Shown here piece by piece: positions 7,506 through 16,726 of a stretch of DNA of 64,000 nt. The number at the start of each line of letters is the position of its first letter. The stretch's first letter is position 1. The position numbers and the translations under genes are program-made. The stretch is from Sphingopyxis macrogoltabida. Lineage in GTDB: Bacteria > Pseudomonadota > Alphaproteobacteria > Sphingomonadales > Sphingomonadaceae. The notes below the pieces were generated by a model that did not search any database, was not told the origin of the DNA, and worked only from the letters and a program-made list of their open reading frames with translations. The stretch lies in assembly GCF_001307295.1 (NCBI RefSeq), contig NZ_CP012700.1, forward strand, positions 3,661,001 to 3,725,000. Reading direction: 5' to 3'.

Positions 7506-8453
7506 ATGTCGCTTCCCGATTATGAAGGCTGGGCCTGTTTCGTCGCGGTTGCCGACGGCGGCAGCTTCACCGCCGCCGCAACCGCGCTCGGCCTCTCCAA
7601 GGCGAGCGTGTCGAAAGCGGTGACGCGGCTCGAGGCATCGCTCGGCATAACCCTCCTCCACCGCAGCTCGCGCGTCGTGGCGGTGTCGACCGCCGGCGAG
7701 GGCCTGCTCGCCGAAGCGCGCGCAATGGTCGCGGCGGCAACCGCAGCGACCGAAGCGGCGCGCGGCGACCGGGTCGATCTCGCGGGGCCGATCCGCCTCG
7801 CGGCGCCGATGAGCTTCGGGATCAAGGTGCTCGGCCCGCCGCTCGCGGCGTTCCTGGACAGACATCCGGCAGTCGAGATCGAAGTATTGCTGAGCGACGC
7901 GCGGCACGATCCGGTCGCCGAGGGTATCGACCTCACCTTGCGGATCGCGCCGCTCGCCGATTCGAGCCTGCGCGCGCGGACGATCGCGCCGGTGGCCGCC
8001 TCGGTGATCGCCAGCCCCGCCTATCTGGAGAAGCACGGTACTCCGAAGCATCCGCTCGAACTGTCGGGACACCGGCTGATCGGTTACGGGCATCGCCAGC
8101 GTGCGCTGCCGCTCCATTTCCAGCGCGCGGGCGAAGAGGCGACGGTGCTGCCGACGGGACCGCTGTTCGCGAACAACGGCGACATCATGGTGCCGCTGAT
8201 CGTTGCCGGCGGCGGCATCGCGGTGCTCCCCGATTTCATCGCGGCCGACGAACTGGCGTCGGGCGCGGTCGTCCCGATCCTTGCTGACTGGTCGTTGCCG
8301 CAGTCGCACCTGCACCTTCTGTCGCCACCGTCGCGGCTCCGCCCCGCCCGCGTGCGTGCGCTGTCGGACCATCTGGTCGATGGGCTCAAGATCAGTTGCA
8401 CCGGCGCGCACGAGCGCTTTGTGAAGCAGCATCATCGCACGGAAAACGACTGA
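7506..8453 (+). CDS. LysR-family transcriptional regulator
   Basis: A 315-residue protein with an N-terminal winged helix-turn-helix ('FVAVADGGSFTAAATALGLS', 'ASVSKAVTRLEASLGITLLHR') and a C-terminal substrate-binding domain from about residue 90 ('GPIRLAAPMSFG', 'VEIEVLLSDARHDPVAEGID', 'GGGIAVLPDF'). The HTH variant resembles the CrgA/DsdC-like group associated with quinone- or aromatic-linked genes. It is divergent from the pirin-azoR-LigB operon and is its likely regulator; the effector is unknown. Confidence 0.92.
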   Translation: MSLPDYEGWACFVAVADGGSFTAAATALGLSKASVSKAVTRLEASLGITLLHRSSRVVAVSTAGEGLLAEARAMVAAATAATEAARGDRVDLAGPIRLAAPMSFGIKVLGPPLAAFLDRHPAVEIEVLLSDARHDPVAEGIDLTLRIAPLADSSLRARTIAPVAASVIASPAYLEKHGTPKHPLELSGHRLIGYGHRQRALPLHFQRAGEEATVLPTGPLFANNGDIMVPLIVAGGGIAVLPDFIAADELASGAVVPILADWSLPQSHLHLLSPPSRLRPARVRALSDHLVDGLKISCTGAHERFVKQHHRTEND

Positions 8454-8476
8454 CCGGAGTGTGGTAAATTAGCCGC

Positions 8477-8511
8477 GACTCGTGGAGTTCTGCGGGTTAA
8501 ATCAAAATTAA
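8477..8511 (+). promoter_or_regulatory. ctrA promoter elements: GANTC site and full CtrA box
   Basis: GACTC at 8477-8481 matches the CcrM methylation sequence GANTC. Sixteen bases downstream lies TTAA-N7-TTAA at 8497-8511 (TTAAATCAAAATTAA), an exact match to the consensus binding site of CtrA. A weaker TTAG-N8-TTAA follows at 8525-8540. In Caulobacter the ctrA P1 promoter is gated by GANTC methylation and ctrA is autoregulated. The arrangement here supports the same logic; binding is inferred. Confidence 0.7.
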
Positions 8512-8657
8512 CCTTTTCCCTTCATTAGTTTCATGGTTAATGTTCCGGCAGTCCTGCAACAGGGGTCGGTCGGCGCATTTTCACGGGGTCGCGCAGATGG
8601 ATCGCGGGATCATCGTGGGAAACAGTCCCAGTTGGGATAAAGGTTAAGGGGTGCCCA

Positions 8658-9365
8658 ATGCGCGTACTGCTGATCGAGGACGAGCCGACGACCGCGAAGG
8701 CGATCGACACGATGCTCACCACCGAAGGCTTCAACGTCTATACCACCGACCTCGGTGAAGAAGGCCTGGACCTCGGCAAGCTCTATGATTACGACATCAT
8801 CCTGCTCGACCTGAATCTGCCCGACATGCACGGCTATGACGTGCTGAAGAAGCTGCGCACCGCGAAGGTGCAGACGCCGGTGCTGATCCTGTCGGGCATT
8901 TCGGAAATGGATTCGAAGGTGCGTTCGTTCGGCTTCGGTGCCGACGATTATGTCACCAAGCCCTTCCACCGCGACGAACTGGTGGCCCGCATCCATGCGG
9001 TCGTCCGCCGTTCGAAGGGGCACAGCCAGAGCGTTATCAAGACCGGCAAACTCGCGGTCAATCTCGACACCAAGACGGTCGAGGTCGACAGCACCCGCGT
9101 GCACCTGACCGGCAAGGAATATCAGATGCTTGAGCTGCTCTCGCTGCGCAAGGGCACGACGCTCACGAAGGAAATGTTTCTGAACCACCTCTACGGCGGC
9201 ATGGACGAGCCCGAACTGAAGATCATCGACGTCTTCATCTGCAAGCTGCGCAAGAAGCTGGCGCTGGCCTGCGGCGGCGAAAATTATATCGAGACGGTCT
9301 GGGGCCGCGGCTATGTGCTGCGCGACATCGACGACGACGGCAACGAAGTCCGCCGCGTCGCCTGA
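8658..9365 (+). CDS. ctrA: Cell-cycle response regulator CtrA
   Basis: A 235-residue OmpR-type response regulator. The receiver domain (1-120) has acidic residues Glu7/Asp8, phosphoacceptor Asp51 in '[16 protein letters not shown]' and Lys in '[17 protein letters not shown]'. The DNA-binding winged helix carries '[19 protein letters not shown]' and '[19 protein letters not shown]', nearly invariant in alphaproteobacterial CtrA. The C-terminus ends ...RRVA, compatible with the hydrophobic ClpXP recognition end of CtrA. In related bacteria CtrA controls motility, pili, chemotaxis and division. It is monocistronic, with a CtrA box upstream and a terminator downstream. Confidence 0.97.
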   Translation: MRVLLIEDEPTTAKAIDTMLTTEGFNVYTTDLGEEGLDLGKLYDYDIILLDLNLPDMHGYDVLKKLRTAKVQTPVLILSGISEMDSKVRSFGFGADDYVTKPFHRDELVARIHAVVRRSKGHSQSVIKTGKLAVNLDTKTVEVDSTRVHLTGKEYQMLELLSLRKGTTLTKEMFLNHLYGGMDEPELKIIDVFICKLRKKLALACGGENYIETVWGRGYVLRDIDDDGNEVRRVA

Positions 9366-9390
9366 CGCCATCTAACCGAACAACCGGGGG

Positions 9391-9421
9391 AACCGGCGCG
9401 GAGCGATCCGCGCCGGTTTTC
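9391..9421 (+). terminator. Rho-independent terminator of ctrA
   Basis: AACCGGCGCGGA (9391-9402) pairs with TCCGCGCCGGTT across a GCGA loop. It is followed by TTCC and lies 26 bases after the ctrA stop. Confidence 0.85.
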
Positions 9422-9450
9422 CTTTGTCCGGCGCAAACGCATGCGGTCGT

Positions 9451-9885
9451 TCAGTGCCGTTTCCAGCTATCGCCCCGGGGAGAGACGCCGAGCGTGAGCC
9501 CCGGACGGCGCGCCGAGATGCGGGGCGCGGGGACGATCTGGAATTCCGCCTTGCTGTCGGTGGTCGTCAAACCGTCGCCCTGCGCACCGCGCAGGCGTGC
9601 GGTGTCGATCGCCCGGTCGGTCTCGATGCCGAACCGCCGGTCCTGGACCCAGCGGACCGTTCCCGGCATCGGGTCGTGGCCGGGCAGGATTATCGTCATT
9701 CGCTCGCCGATCTGAAGCATATGCGGGCCCTGCCCGCCGATACCGGTCTTCGAGACATTGCGGATCGTGACGTCGAACCGGCCAAGCCGCGCACAGCAAA
9801 GCTCCGCCTTGACCAGACGCGACTGGCGCGGCTGGCGTTTGTCGGCGGCGGCCGGCGAGTCGGTCTCGGCCCCAGGATCTGGCAT
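9451..9885 (-). CDS. PilZ domain protein
   Basis: About 144 residues with a central PilZ domain. 'DKRQPRQSRLVKAEL' gives the arginine motif and 'VTIRNVSKTGIGGQGP' the D/N-x-S-x-x-G element, followed by the strand 'GTVRWVQDRRFGIETDR'. An N-terminal tail of about 30 residues and a C-terminal tail of 40 residues look disordered. ATG 9885 (MPDPGAETDS) is chosen; the open frame reaches 9951. It is convergent with ctrA, with 85 bases including the terminator between them. Confidence 0.78.
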   Translation of the reverse strand: MPDPGAETDSPAAADKRQPRQSRLVKAELCCARLGRFDVTIRNVSKTGIGGQGPHMLQIGERMTIILPGHDPMPGTVRWVQDRRFGIETDRAIDTARLRGAQGDGLTTTDSKAEFQIVPAPRISARRPGLTLGVSPRGDSWKRH

Positions 9886-10028
9886 GGGCGACCTAATAGC
9901 TTCCGCCCGGTTCCCACTCCGGGGCGGTGACGATGGTCCCGTCCGCCGCATTAGCAGCGGAAGGTAAATTTTCGTTATAGATGTTCGGTCATATCTGGCG
10001 GGCGCGGGGCAATGGTCGGCCGCATGTC

Positions 10029-10049
10029 GGCTTTAGGGTGGGAGCTGCC
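10029..10049 (+). repeat. Short dispersed repeat GGCTTTAGGGTGGGAGCTGCC
   Basis: A 21-base motif that recurs with small changes at 12964-12985 and 13101-13122, always intergenic and next to a palindromic repeat. It lies in the 316-base gap 9886-10201, which otherwise holds only the palindrome at 10061-10150 and no convincing gene. Confidence 0.5.
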
Positions 10050-10060
10050 CGTCATCTATT

Positions 10061-10150
10061 CCCGTTCGTGTCGAGCGAAGTCGAGACACCCATCGAGATG
10101 GCGCCTAGCCCGAGGGGCATCTCGACTTCGCTCGATGCGAACGAACAGGG
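10061..10150. repeat. Palindromic repeat, GTTCGTGTCGAGCGAAGTCGA family
   Basis: The left arm CCCGTTCGTGTCGAGCGAAG... and the right arm ...CTTCGCTCGATGCGAACGAA form an imperfect inverted repeat of about 30 bases per arm around a short centre. Its sequence differs from the TCATCCCGG family, so it is a second repeat class. It lies downstream of sdhA and may end that transcript. Confidence 0.82.
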
Positions 10151-10201
10151 GTCGGCCTAAACTGGCCGAAATCGGCCGAAAAACGACCGTCCCGCAACCC
10201 C

Positions 10202-12004
10202 TTAGTAAACGCGCGCCTTTGGCTTGATATATTCGACGTCGTCCGACAGCGTATATTCGTGGACCGGCCGGTAATCGAGCTTCACGCCGCCGCCCTTGCC
10301 GCCCCAGCCGTCGAACCAGCTGATCGTGTGCTTCATCCAGTTCGGATCGTCGCGGTTCGGGAAATCCTCGTGCGCATGGGCGCCGCGGCTTTCCTTGCGA
10401 TTATACGCCGAATGCATCGTCACCGTCGCCTGCGCGATCAGATTGTCGAGCTCGAGCGTCTCGATCAGGTCGGTGTTCCAGATCAGGCTGCGGTCGGTGA
10501 CGTGGACGTCGTTCATCCGCTGGTAGGTCTTGGCGAGCTTTTCCTTGCCTTCGGCCATCAGCTCGTCGGTGCGGAACACCGCGGCATGCTGCGACATGGC
10601 GCGCTGCATTTCGAGGCGGATTTCCGCCGTCGGAGAGCCACCATTGGCGTTGCGGAAATGATCGAGACGGCCGAGCGCAAGGTCGGCGCTGTCCTTCGGC
10701 AGCGCGGCCTGCGCGGCGCCGGGCTTGATCAGTTCCTTGAGGCGATGCCCGGTGGCGCGGCCGAAGACGACGAGGTCGATCAGGCTGTTCGAGCCGAGGC
10801 GGTTCGCGCCATGGACCGACACGCACGCGGCTTCGCCGACCGCGAACAGGCCGGGGACGACGGTATCGGGGCCGTCCTTGCCCAGCGTCACGACTTCGCC
10901 ATGATAATTACACGGGATGCCGCCCATATTGTAATGCACCGTCGGCACGACCGGCAGCGGCTGGCGCGTCAGGTCGACACCGGCGAAAATCTTGCCGCTC
11001 TCGGTGATCCCCGGCAGGCGCTCGGCGAGCACGGCGGGATCGATATGGTCGAGGTGCAGGTAGATATGGTCGTTGTGCGGCCCGACGCCGCGGCCTTCGC
11101 GGATTTCGAGCGCCATCGAGCGCGACACGACGTCGCGCGATGCGAGGTCCTTCGCCGAGGGGGCATAGCGTTCCATGAACCGCTCGCCTTCGCTGTTCGT
11201 CAGGTAACCGCCCTCGCCGCGCGCGCCTTCGGTGATCAGCACGCCCGCGCCATAGATGCCGGTCGGGTGGAACTGGACGAATTCCATGTCCTGCAGCGGC
11301 AGGCCCGCGCGCAGCACCATGCCGCCGCCGTCGCCAGTGCAGGTGTGCGCCGAGGTCGCGGTGAAATAGCAGCGACCGTAGCCGCCGGTCGCGAGCACGA
11401 CCGCCTGCGAACGGAAGCGGTGGATGCTGCCATCCTCCATGCACAGCGCAATCACGCCGCGGCACGCGCCGTCTTCCATGATCAGGTCGAGCGCGAAATA
11501 TTCGATGAAGAAGTCCGCGTCATACTTCAGGCTCTGCTGATAGAGCGCATGGAGCATCGCATGGCCGGTACGGTCGGCGGCGGCGCAGGTGCGCTGCACC
11601 GGCGGGCCCTCGCCCATATTCTGCATATGGCCGCCGAACGGACGCTGATAGATCGTGCCGTCCTGATTGCGGCTGAAGGGCACGCCGGCATGTTCAAGTT
11701 CGTAGACCGCCGCCGGAGCCTCGCGGACCATATATTCGATCGCGTCCTGATCGCCGAGCCAGTCGGAGCCCTTGACGGTGTCGTACATGTGCCACTGCCA
11801 GTGATCGGGCGAATTGTTGCCCAGCGACGCGGCGATGCCGCCCTGCGCCGCGACGGTGTGGCTGCGCGTCGGGAACACCTTGGTGATGCACGCGGTCTTG
11901 AGGCCGGCTTCGGCGCTGCCCATCGTCGCGCGCAGGCCCGATCCGCCGGCGCCGACAACGACGGTGTCATAGATATGGTCGATGATCTTATACGCTTCGG
12001 TCAT
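10202..12004 (-). CDS. sdhA: Succinate dehydrogenase flavoprotein subunit
   Basis: A 600-residue catalytic subunit of complex II. It has the FAD dinucleotide fold '[19 protein letters not shown]', the covalent flavin histidine in '[16 protein letters not shown]', and the active site '[21 protein letters not shown]' with '[17 protein letters not shown]'. It oxidises succinate to fumarate in the TCA cycle at the inner face of the membrane. ATG 12004 ([10 protein letters not shown]) is the family start; the open frame upstream covers sdhD. It follows sdhD by two bases. The iron-sulfur subunit gene sdhB does not follow it. Confidence 0.97.
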   Translation of the reverse strand: MTEAYKIIDHIYDTVVVGAGGSGLRATMGSAEAGLKTACITKVFPTRSHTVAAQGGIAASLGNNSPDHWQWHMYDTVKGSDWLGDQDAIEYMVREAPAAVYELEHAGVPFSRNQDGTIYQRPFGGHMQNMGEGPPVQRTCAAADRTGHAMLHALYQQSLKYDADFFIEYFALDLIMEDGACRGVIALCMEDGSIHRFRSQAVVLATGGYGRCYFTATSAHTCTGDGGGMVLRAGLPLQDMEFVQFHPTGIYGAGVLITEGARGEGGYLTNSEGERFMERYAPSAKDLASRDVVSRSMALEIREGRGVGPHNDHIYLHLDHIDPAVLAERLPGITESGKIFAGVDLTRQPLPVVPTVHYNMGGIPCNYHGEVVTLGKDGPDTVVPGLFAVGEAACVSVHGANRLGSNSLIDLVVFGRATGHRLKELIKPGAAQAALPKDSADLALGRLDHFRNANGGSPTAEIRLEMQRAMSQHAAVFRTDELMAEGKEKLAKTYQRMNDVHVTDRSLIWNTDLIETLELDNLIAQATVTMHSAYNRKESRGAHAHEDFPNRDDPNWMKHTISWFDGWGGKGGGVKLDYRPVHEYTLSDDVEYIKPKARVY

Positions 12005-12005
12005 C

Positions 12006-12413
12006 TTACATTCCCCCCGGAGCGAGCCCGGCGGCGGGCGCAAGCACGATGCGGACGATCGCGAAGATGCCATAGGCGGCCCCGCCGATCGCGTAGAAAT
12101 TGAGCAGGACGAGCGCGAGCAGGCGCGTCCCGTCGCCGTGGACATAATCCTCGATCAGCACCTGCAGGCCGAGGCGAAGGTGCCAGAAAACGCTGACCAC
12201 CATCAGGATCAGCGCCAGCGCGACCGTCGGGTTCGACGCCCAGCGTACGACCGCGCCGTGGTCGGTCATCGGCAACCGCAGGAACGAGACGAAGAGGAAG
12301 CCGACGAGCAAGATGTTGCCGAGCGCGGTCAGGCGCTGCTGCAGCCAATGGTGCGAGCCATGGTGCGACGAGCCGAGCCCGCGCACCCGGCCGAGGCGCG
12401 TTCCGTTACCCAT
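12006..12413 (-). CDS. sdhD: Succinate dehydrogenase membrane anchor subunit
   Basis: A 135-residue protein with three membrane segments (about 28-48, 62-82, 97-125). '[20 protein letters not shown]' opens the first helix region, and '[18 protein letters not shown]' contains the haem-ligand-type His of SdhD. It anchors SdhA/SdhB and binds ubiquinone and haem b together with SdhC. It overlaps sdhC by eight bases. Confidence 0.94.
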   Translation of the reverse strand: MGNGTRLGRVRGLGSSHHGSHHWLQQRLTALGNILLVGFLFVSFLRLPMTDHGAVVRWASNPTVALALILMVVSVFWHLRLGLQVLIEDYVHGDGTRLLALVLLNFYAIGGAAYGIFAIVRIVLAPAAGLAPGGM

Positions 12414-12855
12414 TAAGCGCCTCCTTGAAGATATAGAGCCAGGTCACCGCGGTCGCGAGCAGCGCGCCGAGGATGACGACGGTCGACCACAGCTTGTTGG
12501 TCTTGAGCTCGTAACCCGCGCCGGTGTCGAGGACGAGGTGGCGCAGACCCGAGAAAAGATGCTGGAAAAAGGCCCAGGTCAGCCCGATCAGCACGACCTT
12601 GCCAAGGATGTTGGTGATCTGATGAAAGGTGCCGGCTTCGGGGCTGGGGTCGTGCCAGACGCAGGCGATGAAGGCGGCATAGGCGTCGGGACCGGCGGCA
12701 AGCGCGCCGAGCCACCAGAGGAACATCAGCGCGCCGACGATCGCAAGACCGTCGCCGCTGACGCGGTGGAGGATCGAGGTGGCCATCGCGGGCCCCCATT
12801 TATACACCTGCAGGTGCGGGGCGCGCGGACGCGCACTCGGTTCGTTGCCAGCCAT
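12406..12855 (-). CDS. sdhC: Succinate dehydrogenase cytochrome b556 subunit
   Basis: A 149-residue anchor protein. It has the SdhC signature 'RPRAPHLQVYKWGPAMATSI' and 'LHRVSGDGL' before the first membrane helix, three hydrophobic segments, and 'FQHLFSGLRHLVLDTG' with the haem-ligand His. It is the first gene of the sdhCDA operon. The promoter must lie in 12856-12996. Confidence 0.95.
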   Translation of the reverse strand: MAGNEPSARPRAPHLQVYKWGPAMATSILHRVSGDGLAIVGALMFLWWLGALAAGPDAYAAFIACVWHDPSPEAGTFHQITNILGKVVLIGLTWAFFQHLFSGLRHLVLDTGAGYELKTNKLWSTVVILGALLATAVTWLYIFKEALNG

Positions 12856-12996
12856 ATCAGCCCTGTCCTGACTCTAAACGGTCGATGCGGTGCCGGTAAG
12901 CCCTCCAGCCACGATATGCAATTGCCTTAAGTCCATCTTGACGAGATTGGGGCGAAGACGGGCGGCTTTGGGGTGGGAAGCTGCCGCTTGTTAAGT

Positions 12997-13086
12997 CGTC
13001 ATCCCGGGCTTGACCCGGGACCCGCCTTTCTTCTTTCGTCGCCGCATCAAAGAAAAGGCAGGCCCCGGGTCAAGCCCGGGGTGACG
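12997..13086. repeat. REP-like palindromic repeat, TCATCCCGGGCTTGACCC family
   Basis: CGTCATCCCGGGCTTGACCC on the left is complementary to ...GGGTCAAGCCCGGGGTGACG on the right. The inner arms CCTTTCTT and AAGAAAAGG-like sequence extend the hairpin. Copies of the short GGCTTT...GCTGCC motif flank it at 12964-12985 and 13101-13122. Together they occupy the 375-base gap between sdhC and the small membrane-protein gene. Confidence 0.9.
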
Positions 13087-13137
13087 AAGAGGGACGTGTC
13101 CGCTTTTAGGCCGGAAGCTGCCATTGCTTCGCGCAGG

Positions 13138-13163
13138 AAAAAGGGCGGCACAGGGCCGCCCTT
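13138..13163 (-). terminator. Terminator of the ald / small membrane-protein transcript
   Basis: On the minus strand AAGGGCGGC, a short loop and GCCGCCCTT are followed by a run of five T (13138-13142 as A on the plus strand). It lies about 70 bases beyond the stop of the 77-residue gene. Confidence 0.75.
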
Positions 13164-13230
13164 GGGGTCCCGCCTTGAGGGGGGATGACGCATATCCAAG
13201 CCACGCGCTGTCAGCGCGCGGGAAAAGGCA

Positions 13231-13464
13231 TCACTTGATCTTGCCGCGGTTCGCGTAAAGCAGCGCGGCGATTACCGCCGCCGAGCCGATGCCGAGACCC
13301 GCCGCCGCCGCGGTTTTCCAGCCGCGCTTGCCCTTCGCGGCGTCCTTGTCGGCCGCTTCGGTGGCTTCGGCTGCCTCGCGCTGCTGCTGACGCTCGCGCG
13401 CGGCGCGGATCACTTCATTCTCTTCTTCCTCATCCTGCGGGGGAGGCGGCACCTGGTCGGTCAT
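13231..13464 (-). CDS. Small hypothetical membrane protein
   Basis: A 77-residue protein of unknown function. The N-terminal 45 residues are highly charged and helical ('DEEEENEVIRAARERQQQRE'), followed by a lysine-rich junction (KGKRGWK) and one C-terminal membrane segment (about 53-70, AAGLGIGSAAVIAALLYANR). The likely topology is a cytoplasmic N-terminus with a single tail anchor. It lies 20 bases after the alanine dehydrogenase stop on the same strand and is probably cotranscribed. Confidence 0.65.
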   Translation of the reverse strand: MTDQVPPPPQDEEEENEVIRAARERQQQREAAEATEAADKDAAKGKRGWKTAAAAGLGIGSAAVIAALLYANRGKIK

Positions 13465-13484
13465 CGGGTCTTCTGTCCTTGTTG

Positions 13485-14600
13485 TCAGGCGAGCGCCTGA
13501 TCAACAGGCACATAATCGGTTCCGATCGCTTCCGCTACGGCTTCGAACGTCACCTTACCATTCCAAACGTTCAAACCCTGCGCAAGATGCATGTCGCGCT
13601 TCAAAGCCTCTTTCCAGCCGAGGTCGGCGATGCGCAGCGCATGCGGCAGGGTCACGTTGTTGAGCGCATAAGTGCTGGTGCGCGCAACGCCGCCCGGCAT
13701 GTTGGCGACCGCATAATGGACGATGCCGTCGACGACATAGGTCGGCTCGGCGTGCGTCGTCGCGTGGCTGGTTTCGAAACAGCCGCCCTGGTCGATCGCG
13801 ACGTCGACGAGCACCGACCCGGCCTGCATCGTGCCGAGCATCTCGCGGCTGACCAGCTTCGGTGCCTCGGCACCGGGGATCAGCACCGCGCCGATGACGA
13901 GGTCGGCTTCGGCGACGCATTCGGCAAGGTTGGCGCGGTTCGAGAAGCGCGTCTTGGCGCGCGATTCGAAGAAGGTGCCGACGCGTTCGAGCACTTCGGG
14001 ATCGCGGTCGAGGATGGTGACGTCGGCGCCGAGGCCGGCCGCCATCTGGGCCGCGTTGAAGCCGACGACGCCGCCGCCGATCACCGTGACCTTGCCCGGC
14101 GCGACGCCGGGAACGCCGCCGAGCAGGACGCCGCGGCCGCCATGTGCCTTTTCGAGCGCGGTCGCGCCGGCCTGGATCGACATGCGGCCCGCGACCTGGC
14201 TCATCGGCTTGAGAAGCGGCAGGCCGCCGTGCGGGCTAGTCACGGTTTCATAGGCGATGCACACCGCACCCGACTTCATCAGGTCGCGCGTCTGTTCGGG
14301 ATCGGGCGCGAGGTGGAGATAGGTATAGAGGATCTGCCCTTCGCGGAGCATCGCGCGCTCGACCGCCTGCGGCTCCTTGACCTTCACGACCATTTCGCAA
14401 GTGGCGAAGATTTCCTCGGCGGTCTGGACGATCTCGGCGCCCGCTTCGACATAATAGCGGTCGTGCGCGCCGATGCCTGCGCCGGCGCCGGTCTGGACGA
14501 GCACGCGGTGGCCGTGGACGACGAGTTCGCGCGCGCTTTCGGGGGTCAGGCCGACGCGATATTCGTGGTTCTTGATTTCCTTGGGGGTGCCGATGATCAT
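13485..14600 (-). CDS. ald: Alanine dehydrogenase
   Basis: A 371-residue NAD-dependent enzyme interconverting L-alanine and pyruvate plus ammonia. It opens '[20 protein letters not shown]', the family signature. It has 'VKVKEPQ' with the catalytic Lys region, 'LYTYLHLAP' with the catalytic His, and the NAD fold '[20 protein letters not shown]'. ATG 14600 is the canonical start; the upstream extension is not conserved. It is divergent from an Lrp/AsnC gene, the usual regulator partner for alanine catabolism. Confidence 0.96.
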   Translation of the reverse strand: MIIGTPKEIKNHEYRVGLTPESARELVVHGHRVLVQTGAGAGIGAHDRYYVEAGAEIVQTAEEIFATCEMVVKVKEPQAVERAMLREGQILYTYLHLAPDPEQTRDLMKSGAVCIAYETVTSPHGGLPLLKPMSQVAGRMSIQAGATALEKAHGGRGVLLGGVPGVAPGKVTVIGGGVVGFNAAQMAAGLGADVTILDRDPEVLERVGTFFESRAKTRFSNRANLAECVAEADLVIGAVLIPGAEAPKLVSREMLGTMQAGSVLVDVAIDQGGCFETSHATTHAEPTYVVDGIVHYAVANMPGGVARTSTYALNNVTLPHALRIADLGWKEALKRDMHLAQGLNVWNGKVTFEAVAEAIGTDYVPVDQALA

Positions 14601-14721
14601 GCTTCGCTCTCCATTGCCAAGCCGCCGCTCGCGCACTGCCGCGATGCCGGCGACCTTATGGACGCGATATAGCAGAACCATGGTGCGAGGTGCTTGCATA
14701 TCGTCGTTCGTTTCGCGACAA

Positions 14722-14763
14722 GGACGCACGATTTTTGCGCGTAATCGGCATTGGACGCACGAT
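14722..14763. promoter_or_regulatory. Candidate Lrp-type operator: paired direct repeats
   Basis: The 11-mer GGACGCACGAT occurs at 14722-14732 and again at 14753-14763, 31 bases apart and on the same helical face. The second copy overlaps the regulator's own start codon. Lrp/AsnC octamers bind such phased repeats, so autoregulation plus control of ald is plausible but inferred. Confidence 0.5.
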
Positions 14764-15235
14764 GATTGATCGAATCGACATAAAGCTCCTCAACTTGCTG
14801 CAACGGCACGGCCCGCGCCCCGCCGCCGAACTGGGCGAGGCAGTCGGCCTGTCCGCGTCGGCGTGCCATCGCCGCATCCGCGCGCTCGAAACCGCGGGAA
14901 TCATCACCGGTTACGCCGCGCGGCTGGCGCCGGACCGCATCGGGCTCGGCCTCGACGTGTTCGTCGACATCAGCCTGACGTCACAGAGCGAGGAGGCGCT
15001 CAACGCGTTCGAAAGCGCGGTTAAAAGTTATGACGAGATCCTTGAGTGCCAGCTCATGTCGGGCGCGTCGGATTACCGGCTGCGTGTCGCGGCGCGCAGC
15101 GTCGCCGACTTCGACCGGCTGCACCGCCAATGCCTGTCGCGCCTGCCCGGCGTCGCCGCGATGCACAGCGCCTTTACCCTGCGGACGATCAAGGCGTTCG
15201 AGGGCTATCCGGTGCGCGCGCCCGACGGGCGATAA
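14762..15235 (+). CDS. Lrp/AsnC-family transcriptional regulator
   Basis: A 157-residue protein. The N-terminal helix-turn-helix is '[20 protein letters not shown]' and '[21 protein letters not shown]'. The C-terminal RAM (ligand-binding ferredoxin-like) domain includes '[20 protein letters not shown]' and '[10 protein letters not shown]'. ATG 14762 matches the family start. Its divergent position next to ald suggests it is the alanine-responsive activator of ald. Confidence 0.92.
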   Translation: MIDRIDIKLLNLLQRHGPRPAAELGEAVGLSASACHRRIRALETAGIITGYAARLAPDRIGLGLDVFVDISLTSQSEEALNAFESAVKSYDEILECQLMSGASDYRLRVAARSVADFDRLHRQCLSRLPGVAAMHSAFTLRTIKAFEGYPVRAPDGR

Positions 15236-15255
15236 GCGAAAAATAGCGCGGTTGG

Positions 15256-15270
15256 TTAACGGCGAATTTA
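15256..15270 (+). promoter_or_regulatory. CtrA-like box upstream of the chemoreceptor gene
   Basis: TTAACGGCGAATTTA (15256-15270) matches TTAA-N7-TTAA with one mismatch in the second half-site. It lies about 95 bases before the chemoreceptor ATG. CtrA commonly controls chemotaxis genes in alphaproteobacteria; the assignment is an inference from a short motif. Confidence 0.35.
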
Positions 15271-15362
15271 CCCGGTCCGCAGCATATCCCGGTTACGAGT
15301 TTCGCGGACCAATGCGGGCGGCAGATCCGCGCCTCCGCGCGCGATCGACGAGGGCACGGGAT

Positions 15363-16715
15363 ATGGTGAAGGAAAATCCGATTCATAAGCAGCAGATCGA
15401 CCCCGTTTTGATGGTCGAACGCTTCCCCTTCTACGATCTCGACGGAAGGCTCGCCGCCGATGCCATGGAAATCCACGGCATCATCGCCGGGCGCGAAGAA
15501 AGCATCGCGCGCGCCTATTGGGACAGCTTCAACGCCCTGCCGAGTATCGAGCGCAAGGTCGAGGGCGAGCTTCTCCATTCCTATATCAAGGGCAGCACCC
15601 GCCACACCGAGGCGAAATATCGCGATGCCGCCGGTCAGGAAGTGGCGACGATCGCTTGCCAGAACACGCATATGGCGCGGCGCGTCAAACTGCCGCTCGC
15701 ATCGGTGCTGTCGTGCATGGCCGAGAGCCAGCGCCTGACGATCGAATATGTGGTGGCGGCGTGCGGCGGCGATGCCGAACGCATCGTCCGGCTGACCAGC
15801 GCGATCAACCGCCTCGGCCTGCTCGAATATGACGTAATGCAGCGTTATGCGAAAAAGCTCGACCGCGCCGTGATATCGGCCGAACGTCAGTCGCTCGCGG
15901 GCGATTTCGACCGTTCGATCGCCTCGCTGGTCCAGGACACCGACGGGGTGCGTCAGCAGCTCGCCAAGCAGGCCGCATCGGCCGACCACGCCGCAAAGGA
16001 CATGATCGCCAAGACCAGCGAAGTCGCCGCAGCATCCGAACAATCGGCGATGGCGATGCGCGAAGCGGCATCGACTGCTGCGGGGCTGATCCGCGCGATC
16101 GAGGATGCGCGGAGCGAGGTCGAGGCATCGGCGAGCGTCGCGACGCGCGCCTCCGAACAGGCGGGCGAAGCGGTGGCGATGTCCGAAACGCTGTCGCACC
16201 ATGCCCAGTCGATCGAATCGATCCTCGGCCTGATCCGCGAGATCGCGGGCCAGACCAACCTGCTGGCGCTCAACGCGACGATCGAAGCAGCGCGCGCCGG
16301 CGAATCGGGCCGCGGCTTTGCCGTCGTCGCGCAGGAGGTCAAAAGCCTCGCCAATGAAACCGCACGCGCGACCGACGATATTGCGGGCAAGATCACCGCG
16401 ATCCAGCAGGCGACGCGCGGGTCGGTCAGCGCCAACCAGTCGATCCAGGCGACGATCGTCGAGGTCCAGCAATCGGCGCGGCGCATCCAGCACGCGATGG
16501 ACGCGCAGGCGCAGACGGTCACCTCGATCACTGCGGCGGTCGATGAAACCGCGCTCGCCGCCGACAGCATGTCGTCGACGATCGCCAGCATCCGCAACGA
16601 TTCGGGGATGGTCGCGAGCGAGATCAGCGTGCTCAGCAACGAATTCGCCAAAATGGGCGCGCGGCTCCAGTCGCTCGAACAGGCGGCAAGCGAGTTCAGC
16701 CGCAGGGTGGCGTAA
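15363..16715 (+). CDS. Soluble methyl-accepting chemotaxis protein with a globin-like sensor region
   Basis: A 450-residue receptor with no membrane segment. The C-terminal signalling hairpin tip reads '[20 protein letters not shown]' and '[20 protein letters not shown]', flanked by long heptad coiled coils (about 190-450). The N-terminal 170 residues ('[17 protein letters not shown]', '[15 protein letters not shown]', '[18 protein letters not shown]') have the helical spacing of HemAT-type globin-coupled sensors; a haem-ligand His is not certain. ATG 15363 is chosen; an in-frame ATG lies at 15312. A cytoplasmic redox or oxygen sensor is an inference. Confidence 0.85.
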   Translation: MVKENPIHKQQIDPVLMVERFPFYDLDGRLAADAMEIHGIIAGREESIARAYWDSFNALPSIERKVEGELLHSYIKGSTRHTEAKYRDAAGQEVATIACQNTHMARRVKLPLASVLSCMAESQRLTIEYVVAACGGDAERIVRLTSAINRLGLLEYDVMQRYAKKLDRAVISAERQSLAGDFDRSIASLVQDTDGVRQQLAKQAASADHAAKDMIAKTSEVAAASEQSAMAMREAASTAAGLIRAIEDARSEVEASASVATRASEQAGEAVAMSETLSHHAQSIESILGLIREIAGQTNLLALNATIEAARAGESGRGFAVVAQEVKSLANETARATDDIAGKITAIQQATRGSVSANQSIQATIVEVQQSARRIQHAMDAQAQTVTSITAAVDETALAADSMSSTIASIRNDSGMVASEISVLSNEFAKMGARLQSLEQAASEFSRRVA

Positions 16716-16726
16716 CGCCCCCTGCC

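Noticed and set aside
10259..12103. A 614-codon open frame antisense to sdhA
   Set aside because: It is a shadow of sdhA/sdhD; the composition is typical of antisense GC-rich frames and no motif is present.
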